NCBI GenBank assembly: GCA_021464245.1
Contig: JADCRB010000080.1
Coordinates: 1,063,860 to 1,127,859, forward strand
Direction of reading: 5' to 3'
DNA: 64,000 nucleotides
Origin: Carallia brachiata
Taxonomy: Eukaryota; Streptophyta; Magnoliopsida; Malpighiales; Rhizophoraceae
In this document: positions 23,914-36,950 of the stretch, piece by piece
Layout of the letters: every line of letters starts with the position of its first letter
Position numbering within the stretch: the first letter of the stretch is position 1
Translations under genes and position numbers: made by a program
Notes under the pieces: model-generated
The model's input: only the letters and a program-made list of their open reading frames with translations
Databases searched by the model: none
What the model was told of the DNA's origin: nothing

Positions 23914-24133
23914 GTGGACAAGAATTGATGGACGGAGAACAGAAGAAAAAATTTTTTTTATGCAACTAATTAGGTTATTTGTATAATAAAATGTTTAATT
24001 TGTACAACGAAAAAATATATGAAAAAATATTTTTAAATTTTGTTATAATAATTTAACATTTTATTACACAAATAAACTAATTAATTACACAAATAAATTT
24101 TTTCGTCTATTTCCGTCCACCAATTCCGCCCAC
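23914..24133. mobile_element. 220-bp MITE with long terminal inverted repeats
   Basis: The first roughly 85 bases (GTGGACAAGAATTGATGGACGG...AATAAAATGTTTAATT) match the reverse complement of the last roughly 85 (GTGGGCGGAATTGGTGGACGG...AATAAAATGTTAAATT), with a short loop between. A TA lies just outside each repeat, so a TA target-site duplication is possible. It has no coding capacity and would fold as a near-perfect hairpin. Confidence 0.8.
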
Positions 24134-25739
24134 CTATATTTTTATAAACCTAATGGGTCGACTCTTGACCCCTCTATTGTACAATTACTCTTCAAGTGAT
24201 AGTTGGTTTTATTAACCAAAAATATGATCGAAAGTTTAATTCTCATTAGACTTCTCTCCCTTTATATGTGTTTGAACCTCCCGAAAACCAAAACTAAAAA
24301 AAAAAAAACTCTCACTTCTCCTTTACAATCAGCGTTCGCCCAAAAACTATTTCATCCTACATAATAACCCAATCAACTTTTATCTCATGGTGCTTGCTGT
24401 TAGAGTCAAATTAAAAATTCCCTATCACTTTCTTCCATCTTAGTGATTTGTATGTATTAGTGTGCCGCAGAATTCGTTACAGAAAGTTAAAGGTGGGACA
24501 AATTTTTTACCAAAAAAACAATTCTAAGATTTTTAATTATTATTTTTTAAAGGTCAAATAAATTTATTAAAATTCATAAAATTATAAACTTATTTCTAAT
24601 TTACAGGACTCAAACTTTACTCCCCCTGTCAAGCATGATAATTGCCCGTACAATTTGTTACAAAAAAAAAAGGGCAAGGTAAGATAATCTTCATGCTAAT
24701 CATGAATTATGGTAAATCGAAATCAAACTCCCAAAAACGCTACGGTGATTTTTATTATTGAACTAAACTAATATCTTCTCCTGTAGGCTATTTCTTTTAT
24801 TCCTTTATAAAATCAATAACTCAAATTCACTATTAAACCAAAAAAAAAAAGGGAATGAGGATTCAGTTTATAATTGTGTTCTTGTGATTTTGACTGAATT
24901 TCCATTTCAAAAGAGTAGTGGGCTTGGCAAATTATGGTAGAAGAGATCCAGATCAACGCAATAAAGCCCTTGTCCATTCACTTTAAGTTCAATGGTCCAA
25001 TCCCGGAGAGTCCAGTGGCGAGGCCTCAAGGCTCAAACTTGTTTTCTTGAGGGTCAAAATTTAAAGGTTTTGCTCTTACGAGATATTCTAGTGATTAAAA
25101 TTTAAATTTTTTATTTTAAAAATTTTAGATTCAAATCTTGGGATCGGAAGAAAGGGATTTATGGGATGAAAAAACTATTCTCACTGTGTGGTTTATAATT
25201 TAACGGATCTTTTAATAGACAAAAAAAAAATTTAAAAACTTTAAAGAAAAGTCCCAAGCACATTTTCCTTTCTTATCATTGTACTTATTGTCAAATTTCC
25301 ATTATTGCCACATGCATAAGTTCCATGTGGGTGCAGAATTAGAGCATAATTACACATTTTCAAGATTCCTTGCAAACATTTATTTACATTCCATTCACAT
25401 TCAGTCAAATAGATAATGTTACATTGAATAAAAGAAAGTTGCTGGGACCAAAAAGTTGTGGATGCGATCAAGACCATAACAGCAAGAGAATAAAACTCTT
25501 GCCAACAAAGTCATTTCTGTAACATAGATGTAGCATCATTGCTGCAGCAGCCCTCTAAGAACGAGTTTAAATAAAAATTGAAAAAACAAAAATCTGTATT
25601 GAATTTAGCAGAAGCATTTGTAAAGAGAAAAAAACAACCTCAGGCCTCAATTCTTAAGTCAGTTTTTCAATGCAATGTGTTCCATGGCCGTATTTAAGTC
25701 CAAAATTTGCTACTTGTTCAGTTTTCACCTTCAATGGAA
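24134..25739. other. Intergenic DNA and 3' flank
   Basis: No gene is recognised. The last few hundred bases probably hold the 3' untranslated region of the minus-strand gene that ends at 25740. Several A runs lie at 24290-24310, 24660-24672 and 24838-24850. The frame at 25241-25477 (minus) has no family motif. Confidence 0.45.
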
Positions 25740-27469
25740 CTACTTTGGGAATTGATAACCATCTTGATATGCCATGAGTCTGTTATCGGGTTTGTAGCTT
25801 GGATGGATCTGGAAGTTGTTGGCAGGAATCTGTTCTGGTAAGGCATAGCTTCCCCCTGAAAATCTGATAGCTCCTCCATTCATCCTAAGACCAAGTGTGT
25901 TACCAAATTCTCTTGGTAAATTTTCCATGCCAACTCGGCCTAAAATTCCAAAGCCACCACTTGCAGCCTGATGAAGTTGAAATGGGAATCCACTTCCCAC
26001 AATAGGAGTCACAGCGCTGTTTTGGTTAAAGTGACTGATGCCTCCGTAAACAGAATCTTCAGGCTGCATTGCCTGCAAATATGGTCGCTGACTACTTGAA
26101 CCAAGTAATAGGCTTGATTTTTCTGAATTGGCAACTGTTTGATTTCCAGCAACTTTTTGTTGAATGCAGTTAAATGAAGGTTCAAGCCTATGGTTTGAAA
26201 CCGTGTTGTTTTTCACTATAGTGGGCAATGTTAAGTACATTGAAGAAGCCACCTGACCAAAGGGATCTGATAAGAAACTTGGCTCAAGGGATATTCCAAA
26301 CCTTTCTTCCTTGCCCTTCTCAGAGGAAATTATGGATCCAAGAGATTGGCCATAATTAACTTCATCTTCAGGTACTGGATGGGGATTATTATAATCAAGG
26401 GTCCTTTTCACTCTTGCAGTCTTCTCTGAAGATCCACCAAAATTTTGAGCCCTTATCCCCAATACTATGCTCTTTTGATGCTGCTCTTGCAAAGTCTGGT
26501 CTGAAGGACTAGATTTAGAATTTGACTTGGTAGATGAAGCCAGTTCCCTTCTCCATCTTTTTTAGTTGGTGTGAAGGGCACAATTGCTTGGCTATAATCA
26601 ATTGCCGGACTGAAAATGTTATATGACTCATTGGCTTTATCAGACCTCCTTATAGATTGGACATCGCTATTTTGACCGTGTTTGCAGGATCTGATGTTGT
26701 TTCTCGGTTGGCGCTGAATGTTGTCCTGACATTCCTTTTGATGCTGCATTGCAACATTCTCCTCAAAGTTGATAGTTTGCTGCATGCAGATGTTCTCCTT
26801 GGACTTGCATTGCTGCTGCCTTTTGCCATGCTTTTCAAAGATGTTTTGATGATGGACTTGCATGTTCCTTCCAAACATGTTTTGTTCATTCTTGTCAAAG
26901 TTATTTTGATGCTCTAATTGGATTTTGTCCCTTGCGAAGCTGCCTTCTCTCCTTTTTGCACAAGAAGCAAGCTCCTCTGCCACCAGTTTCTGCACTTCTT
27001 CTCTCATCCATGTTGACAAATTCTCTCTTGCTGCTTTAAGACCTTCTATCATTGAGTTCATGTGGTTTTTTAGATCATCCATTGATGTTTGGTCACAAGA
27101 AATTGTTTTACTTTTCCTCTTCCTCTGATTAACTTGTTTGTTAGGCCCCTTCTTCACTTCATTATGAGCTGAATGGTCTTTTTTGCTCTTTCTTCTTTGT
27201 GCTCTTTGCCCTCTTTTGGCTTTCTCAGATTTGGTTTGAGCTGAGGTACTAGGATTGTAGCTGACTTCCAGATGAAATCTACTACCGTCACTAGCTTCAT
27301 CATTCTCGCTGGTAGACAAGTTGGAGACCAGGTTGTGCTTCTTAAGAGCTGGCTCACCACGTGAACTCGCTCTTGAATCGTTGCTGGAAGAATCAGGCTC
27401 ATTGTTTCTCCTAAACTCCCAGCGTTGACGTAATTTTAGTTCTTCTCCTGTTCTCGTGTTACGGGACAT
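25740..27469 (-). CDS. Unrecognised Lys/Gln/Asn-rich, probably nuclear protein, with one frame break
   Basis: The first part runs from ATG 27469 and stays open to 26465. An in-frame stop lies eight codons upstream of the ATG, so this start is firm. The second part is open from about 26560 to the stop at 25740 in another frame. The switch fits loss of one G from a GGG run at 26546-26548; joined, the product would be about 575 residues. Visible features are an N-terminal charged, Ser-rich part; a basic stretch with RGQRAQRRKSKKDHSAH and RKRKSKT that could be a nuclear localisation signal (about 86-122); a helical segment with MDDLKNHMNSMIEGLKAARE (about 130-170); a Gln/Asn/His-rich middle; and a Gly-rich C-terminal tail. 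I do not recognise the family and assign no function. The composition of both parts is coherent, which argues for one gene. Confidence 0.75.
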
Positions 27470-28800
27470 GATAGAAACCTTAGAATCTTCAGATCATACA
27501 TCCACTTGGAATATGTAGAGTTAGCATGTTTCTGGAGAATCAAAATAAAAACACTGTCATTGGTCTATTGATCTCTGTTAGTGCAAGGATTAACTTGAAA
27601 TGCGAAAGTTATCAGACAACAGAACCTTCCAAGGTCAAACCTTTAAAGATGACCCCAGTAAAACCTAAATTCTGTAAAGATTGAACAAGGCTATCAATTA
27701 TGAAGTGCTCCAAACGACCATATATATAGAAAGCATAGCAAAATTAGAAAAGGAGCTCTAAACTTATTGAGCTAATGGATACTCCAACACCAACAGGCTT
27801 GCATTCTTATCAAAGCTTGGCTGTAAAACAAAGAAAAGAAAATCAAATAAACGTCCAGAAACATAAAATTATGCTGCCATGCAACATTAATAACCACTAT
27901 GAACAAAGCTGAGATAAACAAACAAGTGAAGGGCAACATATGAAGAACATAGCAAACATGGCCGATTACATGCATAGAATCACATGCTCCTAAGTAAAAG
28001 CAAGAGCACAATCTAGTTTCTGAAAGAAAGAGTACCTGACATTAAAATTTCAGAACTCCTACTTTTATGATGTACCCACCAAGCTCACAATTGAGCAGAA
28101 AATATATATCCTAGACCTCGAGAAGTTTAAAGAGATGAGAGCAAACAAAGGCACAAACTTACATACAACAAGTATTGATGGAAAAATATTAGTCATGGTA
28201 AAAGCATAAACTTAGGATTAAAATTTGCAAAAGAGAGCTACAAATGCAATAATTGCTTCCTAAACCAAAATATGCAGAAAAAAAGTTATATTGTAAATGA
28301 CTACTATGATATGGGTTTTAACAACAACAACAGAGTCTCGATCCCAAAATTGATTGGGTATGGTGTGTGTTACACACCTAGGAAAATAAAACTGATAAGA
28401 GCTCAAAAAGGAGACGAGGCAACTAAAAATTCTACTATGAAGTACATAGAATTCACACCTAAGAACCAGTAGCTTGTTGAAAGCCATTACATTTGTTTCA
28501 CAAAATTTAGACAACATGATCATGGCAAGTACAAAATGTACCAATCACCAATGAAAATAAGATCAAAGCTAAAGTATCTAAGATATACCTATCGACGACC
28601 AACTGGGTTTGCAAGAATTGAACATAATCTTAGCATTTGCCACAACAGATGATGAAGCTTTGCTTCAAGGAAAGAGAGTTCCTCTACATCAAATATCAAA
28701 AGCTTCAATTCCCATCTCTTTCAATGAGCTGTTCTTCATATAACATTTATGTCTCCACCTCTCTCTCTCTCTCTAAATGGCAAGAAAAGATATGACTTTT
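27470..28800 (-). other. 5' leader of the 25740-27469 gene, probably with introns
   Basis: On the minus strand a likely first leader exon at about 28589-28790 (after the CT/GA repeat at 28762-28784) ends CGATAG before GTATAT. Further acceptor-like sites are TTTGTTTTACAG at about 27820-27831 and GATTCTCCAG just upstream of 27532. This suggests a non-coding, multi-exon leader. Transcript evidence is absent, and the exon limits are inferred from splice motifs only. Confidence 0.4.
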
Positions 28801-30421
28801 AATGCCTCTCTATTCTCTAATTTTCCACTGCATACAACTAGTGTGACTAATTGGGCTGGCACTTGGCAGTGGCAGAAACAGTAAAGGTTGGTTCTTTACC
28901 CCATTTGTCAATCATATTAGCTGGTTTGATCATGGATTAATGCAAAGATAATCAAACTCTCTAATTATTAAATAAAATGATAATTGAGAATTGTAAGATA
29001 TATTGACTGAATTTGAAAAAACCCCCCAAATGTGTTTCTAGCCATCACCACCAAACTCCTCCCTTGTTGAGCACATTGTCCTTTCATACACATTTTTATC
29101 CTTTTTGAAGCCTTTTACTTTCAGATCACAGTTTTAAAGATTGATGGGTTTCCATTGATGACAAAGATTTGTAACTTATAATTTACTTTGGTGAATTTTG
29201 CTATTGATGGGTTTTCTCTGTTCAGATTGATTATTGTTTATAAATGACTAAGCTAATTCAATTGGACATTACAAATATGAAATAATGTTCTATATTTGCT
29301 ATTTGGGGATGTTACTTAAAATTGGACATGACAAAATAAGATGCACAACTATTAATCCATTGCATCTTTCTCACTTTCCCCATTTTGTCTTCTTACTTCT
29401 CAATCTGGAGAAGGACCGCAAGCGTGGAAATAGAAAAGCATTTGCAAATGATTAATGCTAAGAAGCTCCAGGAAAATTGAGCATAACAGTCAGCTTATGA
29501 ATCTCAGATTAAAGTTACAACATAAAAATTACGATTTTAGTTACACATGCACACACACATACATACATACACTTTTATAAGTATACGCAAATTTTTTCTC
29601 TGAGAACAATTTATGGATCCACTTTTGGTTATAATTAACTCTTTTTACCTAATTTAAGTAGATCCGAAAAAAAGGTAAAATTTTTTTGCGGATCAAAATC
29701 CTACAATAATAGGAGCAATGGACATGGAAAATAGTTGATGGTAGGGAGGTAATTCAGCCCTTTGTGCTTAGTCTTCACAAAAGAGACGATCATTGTTTGT
29801 GCCCCATACAAAATTTGATTAACGTTTGTATTGATATGTACATTCTCAATTTCTTTTTATTTATTCTGTACCTTTTTTATTTGCTTATCTATTCAATAAC
29901 ATTTTAGATGGTCGTGAAAGGAAAATTGCTTGCAAGTCCAAATGGGATGGACTTAAAGCGCACTAATGTATTGGTTTGAATTGGAAATGGAATGGATCAA
30001 TACTCTTAGGACAAGATCATGTGTTGGACCTGCGAAACTAATAACTCAAATGATATTAGTAATATGCCAACACAAAAATCTTCAATTTCCCCAATTGACT
30101 CTCACCAATTGGTATAGGTTTAGGATGCTTAAAAAAAAAAATCACGTGTTGGACTAGGATCAGGGGTTAGACGATGCGTTCTATACCTGGGAGTTAAATG
30201 ATGACGTATTGGAAAGCCTGATGGGCATTGAAAAGCTGCCTTTCTGGGCTTTATAGGTTCATGTTTTACATGGGCCTTGGGCTCCAATATATGGGCTTTG
30301 GTAAATATGGTGAAAAAAACCCGTTAGACGTTCAAGTCGGACCAAGTAACTGGTTTCGATTCAGGTCAATAAAAGGCAGTATCAAAGTGAACTATTAAAT
30401 TATTCTTGCCCTCAATCCAAT

Positions 30422-30690
30422 TTGATCCAGAGCTGTAGGGATCTAATTGTAAAGCCATGGCAAGCCTGCATGTCTCATACCTACAAGGAGGGAAACCAGC
30501 TAGCAGATTGGGTAGCTAATTATGCGCTCTCCTTGTCACTAGGATTACATTTTGTGTCTCAACCTCCAAGAGAAGGAGTGGGTTTAGTGAAGCGGGATGT
30601 TGCTGGTCTTAAATGGCCTCGGCCAATGGTTGCAAGCAGTCCTATGTAGTCTATAGGCTTTTGCCTTCCAATTTGACCCCAAAAAAAAAA
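30422..30690 (+). mobile_element. LINE remnant: C-terminal RNase H part
   Basis: A 75-codon frame (30422-30646) contains HTYKEGNQLADWVANYALS, the typical end of the RNase H domain in plant non-LTR retrotransposon and reverse-transcriptase-like proteins (H-x-x-R/K-E-x-N-x-x-A-D-x-x-A). The stop is followed by about 40 bases and a 15-A tail at 30675-30690. That is what a severely 5'-truncated LINE looks like. The upstream limit is unclear and no flanking repeat was found. Confidence 0.7.
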
Positions 30691-32131
30691 AAAAATTCAA
30701 CAAGGAGGTATGTGCCTTCAATTGTAAGGATCTATTTTAATTGAAATAGTTAAAAATATGTATTTTTAAATAAGAGATTTAAGATTTAAAATTTAGTTTT
30801 TTTTTTTTTTTATATCTCTCATTTTTAATAATAAACTATCGTCTCCTTATATAGATCAAATAAAATAAACTATAAATCATTGCATTCATACTAAACAAAG
30901 GACTCAATAAGCACTCTCAAATAATTGAGAGTTCTACGTCTAACATTGTTGGTCATGGTTAGACCTAACCTTGGGCTAGGTTGATTCTAGTTTCTGATTT
31001 GGATCACGGTTGATAATTTGAATGTGATCAAACTAGACTTTTCTTAATTATGATTTGAGCACCAATTATGTGCTTTAACTAGTTATAGTTGCTTAGATTT
31101 AGACGAGAGGTTTTAGATTTAAATATCATCAGATACAGTTTTGAGGTCAAAATTCATTAATGTTATTAAGCTTAAGTCTACCTCAACGTAAATTCTATTA
31201 TAACTATTTATACTATCTTATTATTAAAAAAAATTTAATACTATGTGACAGAATTATCAAGTGCTAATCTTCCTCGCTTATTTTTTTAACCAAAAAAAAT
31301 TTTACGATTTGACTGTAACTGTTAACAACAGAGTAATTCACAGCATAATTTCTCTCAGTATAGCTTCAAAATGACTTCTGACCGAGGTCAAGTAAAGTGA
31401 AGCTTGATATCATATACGTGTACCCTGTGACTATCCTATTGGGGTTGTCAGGTCTTCCACGTCTCGTACGGTGTGCTGAGATTTGAAACAAAATAATGAA
31501 AAAAAATAGAGAAAAAAAATTATTAAGATAAATTAAAAATAAAAGAAAAAAAAATAAAGTTATTATTTAAATATTATGAAAAAATATTTAAAAATTTATA
31601 TATATTAAATGATAATTTTACTCCTCAACCTTATATTTAGAATAAAAAAATTGATAGACTTAAAATAAAATTAATTTTATAATTTTGTGAATGATAAGTT
31701 GACTTTTTAAATTTTCTTAAATCTTTCTAAAAGTTTGTTAGTGTGTCATAAGTAAAAATTTATATGCACTTTTATTATGAATAAAGAAAGTTTCTCTTTT
31801 TTTCATATTTTCTTTCTTTTGAGTTTTTTCTCTATAATTTCTCTCAAATCAAACGCACAATGAGTTTATTTTTTTTATGCACTAAAAAAATACATAAAAA
31901 GATGGAGTAGACGAAAAAAGTGGGCCAAATTAAAGATAGGGAAGTGCACATTCTTTTTTTTTTTTCTCTTTTTTTTTGAACAGTTACTTCTTCTTCAAAT
32001 TGATAAAAATTTAAGATTGCGCTACGCATCCGATATGCAGCCGAAATCAATCGGATGCTTTTGTAATTACCGTAGAAAGCATTGAGCACCGGGAAAAGTA
32101 GGTGTATAATCAATTTTTTTAATTTTAGTTT

Positions 32132-32937
32132 AAGAGGGTGTTTAATTTTACTATTAATAATTATTGTTATTAATATTAATTGTTGATCACTGATTATTGT
32201 CGGTTATTACAATTGCTGATGAATAAATATAATATTTGGTTAAATTAATATTAACTTTTACTGATTAAACGACGAAACAACTATTTTAGACATTATATTC
32301 TATTTTATTATAATTAATAATCTTTTTATATCTAATAATCTAAACTAATTTATAAAAATAAATATTTTGATTTATAAATAAAATTTTATTAAATATTAGA
32401 CTTTAAAATAAAAAAAATATTATTTTTACGATATAAATAATTATACTTAAAAAATATTATTATTTTTATCATATAAAAAAATATTTCACAATTAAAATAA
32501 AAGAAAAAGAAAACGAGAATCTACTGTTTATCTATTATAAAAAAGAAAAATTAGTGTGCATTCAATAATTATTTATAAATAAAATAATATTATTTTTATA
32601 TTTATTTTATTATTTACATAGAACAAGGTGTAGAAATAATACTATTTTGATAGGGTTACAAAGTACAGTTGTCAAGCACATTGACAAAGTGTCGCCGTCA
32701 GGAACTTAATTCTTCTGTTTGCTTTGGAGGGCAACGTGATAAATTAATTATCTATCAGCTGCATTTCTTGTTAAATAGTAGTTTAAAGTTATTTTTTATA
32801 TTAGTTATTTTTAAAACTAAAAAACGTCCTCAACGCCCAAAAAAAACAAAATAAAATTGCTAAATACTTTTAGTTCCTGCTGATTCAATCTGAACTGCAA
32901 GCAACATCTCTTAACAACAAAAACAAACACCCTCTAA
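32132..32937. mobile_element. Possible hAT-type MITE
   Basis: AGAGGGTGTTTA at 32132-32143 is matched in inverted orientation by AAACACCCTCT near 32926-32937. GGGTGTTT-type ends are common in plant hAT-derived MITEs. The region between is AT-rich and non-coding apart from a motif-less 61-codon frame. No convincing 8-bp target duplication was seen, and the inverted repeat is short, so this is tentative. Confidence 0.3.
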
Positions 32938-35590
32938 ATTTTAAATTAAACAGCAAGAAAATAATTATTGTGAATATTTTAATTTCGATAAGATGACTTA
33001 TCGTTGATCAACTCGAGACCATCAAACATAACAACACTACGATACGGAGGCAAGTTCATCTGTGATACTACTTAATTAAAACAGAAAAGAATTGTATACA
33101 TGGGTCTCACACTATTTTCTATTTAATAATTTATTTATGATATAACGCAAAAATCACTCCATTATAGTTGAGTAGTCAAATGGTCCAATCATAAAACTAT
33201 CATCTTTGTGAAAAAAAGGACAGGACCCTCAAGCTATACTAATATGTGAGTTTCGTGCGATGTGAAACATTTTTAATAATTTAGCATACAAACCATGACA
33301 TAAAAAAAAAATCATGACCATAGAAAAATCCCATCAGCGTCTATAAATTATTGTCACATCTTAACTTTATGACATAGACCACACAGCGAAGGCTTCATGA
33401 ATACAGATTATATAGGGCCAACCATAATATGGTACATTTTCCCTTCTTGGCCGGCCAATTTCATTTTCGCAACCACCATCAATATTAACGCTAGCATATT
33501 ATATTATTTTTTCACAATTAGCATATGATATTATTGGACCGTCTGAGAAGGACACTGACAAATTAAAACCGACAAATTAATTGGAATTTGGACTGAAAAT
33601 TAGTCTCCAAATTTTGTTGCGCTCGTGTCTAAATAATAACATCAAATACTATCCACCAAGAAGAATTGCAAGAGAATTTTGACTTTCTAGATTCGCTCAT
33701 TTCTGGGGTTGAATGGTTTTGTTTGGACTTGTGGTCCATAACTTATATATGTTTGTGTATGTGTTCTAATTCAAACTTGAATTTGAGACATTCAATTTTA
33801 TAAACTATTTTAATACCAATTAAAGTATAGTTTATTGGTAGTGCATAAGATGAAAACTCCAAGAGATTCTCCAACATCTGCCAATTAAGATAGCAGCAGT
33901 CGGCATTTTCTGTTCGTTTAGGCAAAGAAAGTATGACTACTTTACTAATAATCGAGACCCAATTAGGAGACGTTTCGGCTTATATTTCTACTAATGTAAT
34001 TTCCATTACAGATGGACAAGTGACTTTAAAATTATCTAAATAGATTATCACAGCCAACTTCTCTTGATGTGGATAGAATCTGGGGACGGCAGGGTTCAGT
34101 TGTTACAAAATTTGTTTGGACCCCTTTGTAATTTGTGACCTAAAATAGGAGAATTATATACTTGTTTTGCCTTCTTTTTTTTTTTTTATTATTGCAAGAA
34201 GATAATATTACATGTAAGATTTTATGCAGACATGACCTCAGTGTTCTTCATCGAAATGAAACCAGACCAGGATTGGATTGGTCGAAAACTGGACCGAAAA
34301 CGGTATTAGAGAGGAGAGCTGTGACTGTTGAGTAGTCTATTATCAAAAACTTCTTCTAACGAAGGCAAAAAAAAAAAAAAAAAAGAGACTTGATTATGTA
34401 GTTATGTAATAAGAGACATACAAAAAAAATATATAGTTGTTAAATGATTCATAATTCTTTTTGTATTAACTAAATATTTTACCAGATTATATCATATTAA
34501 CATGCGTTCAACTATGTTGCAGCTAAGTTCTTTTGAAAAAAAAAAAACTTAATATCGTCGAGACCTTTAGTTGGGTGTTCTCTAATAATAAAAAAAATTA
34601 TGTAAAGACAAAATTGACACGTAAGATCTGAATTATTAAATTATAAAAATATATTAAATTATAAAAAATAAAATAAATAAATTATTAAATTAACTGTATA
34701 TTTTTTATATTATACCAGTGCCTACTTATAGGTATTTTAGCAAGAAATGTTGACGTAAAATTCTTATGGAAGACCATTCTCATACCATGAATGGGTGATA
34801 TATTGACGTATCGCTTGTACATATGATTAAAAGCTAATTAAGTGATATTATTGAATATGACCTTACATTAACCTAATCCATAAAATCTAATCATTGTAGC
34901 AAACGGCAAATCCAACCAAGACAACTCGCGTGAAAGATAATCTTACATTAAATGCATAATCAAAACTACATATTTACCTATATAATATGAATGGACGAAT
35001 GTTGGCATTATTGTGAAAGTACTATATTGCGATATGATTACAATGTATTTTATAAAATAAGAGTGCGGAGGTGTTAATTTTAATTGTTAGAGATGCTAAT
35101 TGCCGTCTCATTAAAAAATAATTTATTTATTAATAAAAAAATTATTTCTAAATTTAATATTTCTTTTGAAGAAAAAAAAAAGATTTATTTGGATATTTTC
35201 GAATATCGATTATCGAATATGTAGAATTGAGGTCAGAGTAATTTCTATTTATAACGCTTCATTCAACCATCTTCAAAGGGTTAGACTCCCTATCCAAGTA
35301 TTAGTAAGACTGAACGTGTCTTCGCCGCAAGAGACCATAGCAATTATCGAGTTGAAACTTATCGTTATAATCTTTAATCACTTCAGCAGTCACTCAATCA
35401 TTTTTCAAAAAAAAACGCGAGCATAGAGAGTTGAATTCAGATTACAAGCATAAAATGCATGTTAATTTACTACTGAATTATCACTTTAAGTGATTCTAAA
35501 TTTAATATAATTGTAGAAATAAGACTGTAGATACATAATTTATATTTAAATTTCAAAATACAGGAGAGGCAGTTTATTTTATACGGTGGT

Positions 35591-35932
35591 GAGACTATCG
35601 TACAAATTATTTGGCCAATGATATACGACCATTAGGGGAAAAGTTAAACTGAAAATAGAAAGAAAAATGCCTGAGAATCTTTTGTAAGTAAGATTAAAAT
35701 AGAATAAAAGTAATACGAGTTTGAATTTAAAAAATAAATTATTAAATATTATTAGAATGATAAGACTATCGAACAAATTATTTGGCCAATGATATACTAA
35801 CATTAGGAAAAAAGTTAAACTGAAAATTAAAAAAAAAAATTGATGATTTTTTTAAGTAAGATTAAGATAGAATAAAAGTAATATGAGTTTGAATTTTAAA
35901 ATGAAAAGATAAATTATTATATACTGTTAAAT
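35591..35932. repeat. 171-bp tandem duplication
   Basis: GAGACTATCGTACAAATTATTTGGCC at 35591 recurs as AAGACTATCGAACAAATTATTTGGCC at 35762. Similarity runs through AAAAGTTAAACTGAAAAT, AGTAAGATTAA and AAAGTAATA(C/T)GAGTTTGAATTT. It differs by scattered substitutions and A-run length. The minus-strand frame 35579-35803 is a by-product. Confidence 0.85.
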
Positions 35933-36950
35933 AAATTATATAATTATTTTTAAAGTAAAATAAGATAAACAATAAAATAAAAAAAAGAAGGAAAATAGAT
36001 ATTATCCCAGATTATTATTTATTTATTTTTTTGGATAACAAGAATAATATTGATTTATTTTGAAATTTTTGTATTTTAAAGGACGGCGGGATTCAAATTT
36101 TAGAAGCAAGAACCAAAACGAAAAACGACAGCGCTTACAAGTTACAATCCTGACACGAGGCTGACTACGTAGGAACAGGCACGACAACAACGTTTCCACA
36201 AAGTCCCAACGGAAAATTATTTCCTTCCCCAAGTTACCCATAAAAATCATTATATTTTTTTGGTTGAAAGGCAACCAATGGAATGCCCTCAAAACAAAAA
36301 AAAAATGTCTATTTTTCTTAGCAAGTAAAAATTCTTGTCCTGCAATTTCGAGTGGTTAACATGATATTTTACTATTATGATTTCTCATTTATAAGAATAA
36401 TAAGTATTTTATAGAATTCAAATAAAAAAATTATGCATTTAACTTACATAATATCTAATTCTGCCTTACATTAGGCTAATTTTTTCTTATCAGGTTTTTA
36501 GCTATTTAAACAAAAATTCACAAAAAAAAACAAAAAACAAAAATTCACAAAAAAAAAAAATCCAATAAACAAAGAGAAACAAGATGGGAAGGGAAAGTGT
36601 GCTGTTGAATTATATTGGTGGTTGAATGGCAGAGGGCAAAGGGGAGCGGGCAAAAGAAATTGAAAAAGTTAAAAGGAAAAATTTTCGTAAATATATAATA
36701 ATAAACATAAAATTTACATGAAAAGATTTAAATTATTAAATTATAAAAAATATTTTAAATTTTAAAAAATAAATAAGTTTTTGTATGTTGCATATTACAA
36801 TTACGTGGTTGTATAATGGTATCAAAGATAAAATTTTTTTTATTTTTTAAAAAATCTTTTGCTTCAATTGAAAGATTCTTCCCTTGATGTCAAGTTTCTG
36901 CAATTTACTAGTCAATGTCACATTAACTCTATCCTTCGTTTATCCTTTAA

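Larger units (their letters stand above)
28801..36950. other. Long intergenic region
   Basis: No complete gene is seen. It contains the LINE remnant at 30422-30690, a possible MITE at 32132-32937 and the 171-bp tandem duplication at 35591-35932. The AT-rich blocks at 34590-34740 and 36660-36830 share AAATTATTAAATTATAAAAA-type sequence and may belong to one small repeat family. An ACAC/ACATAC repeat lies at 29547-29570. Other short frames (for example 35166-35426 plus) have no motifs. Confidence 0.5.

Noticed and set aside
35166..35426. 86-codon plus-strand frame
   Set aside because: No family signature, AT-biased codons and no gene context; it looks like a chance frame in repeat-like intergenic DNA.
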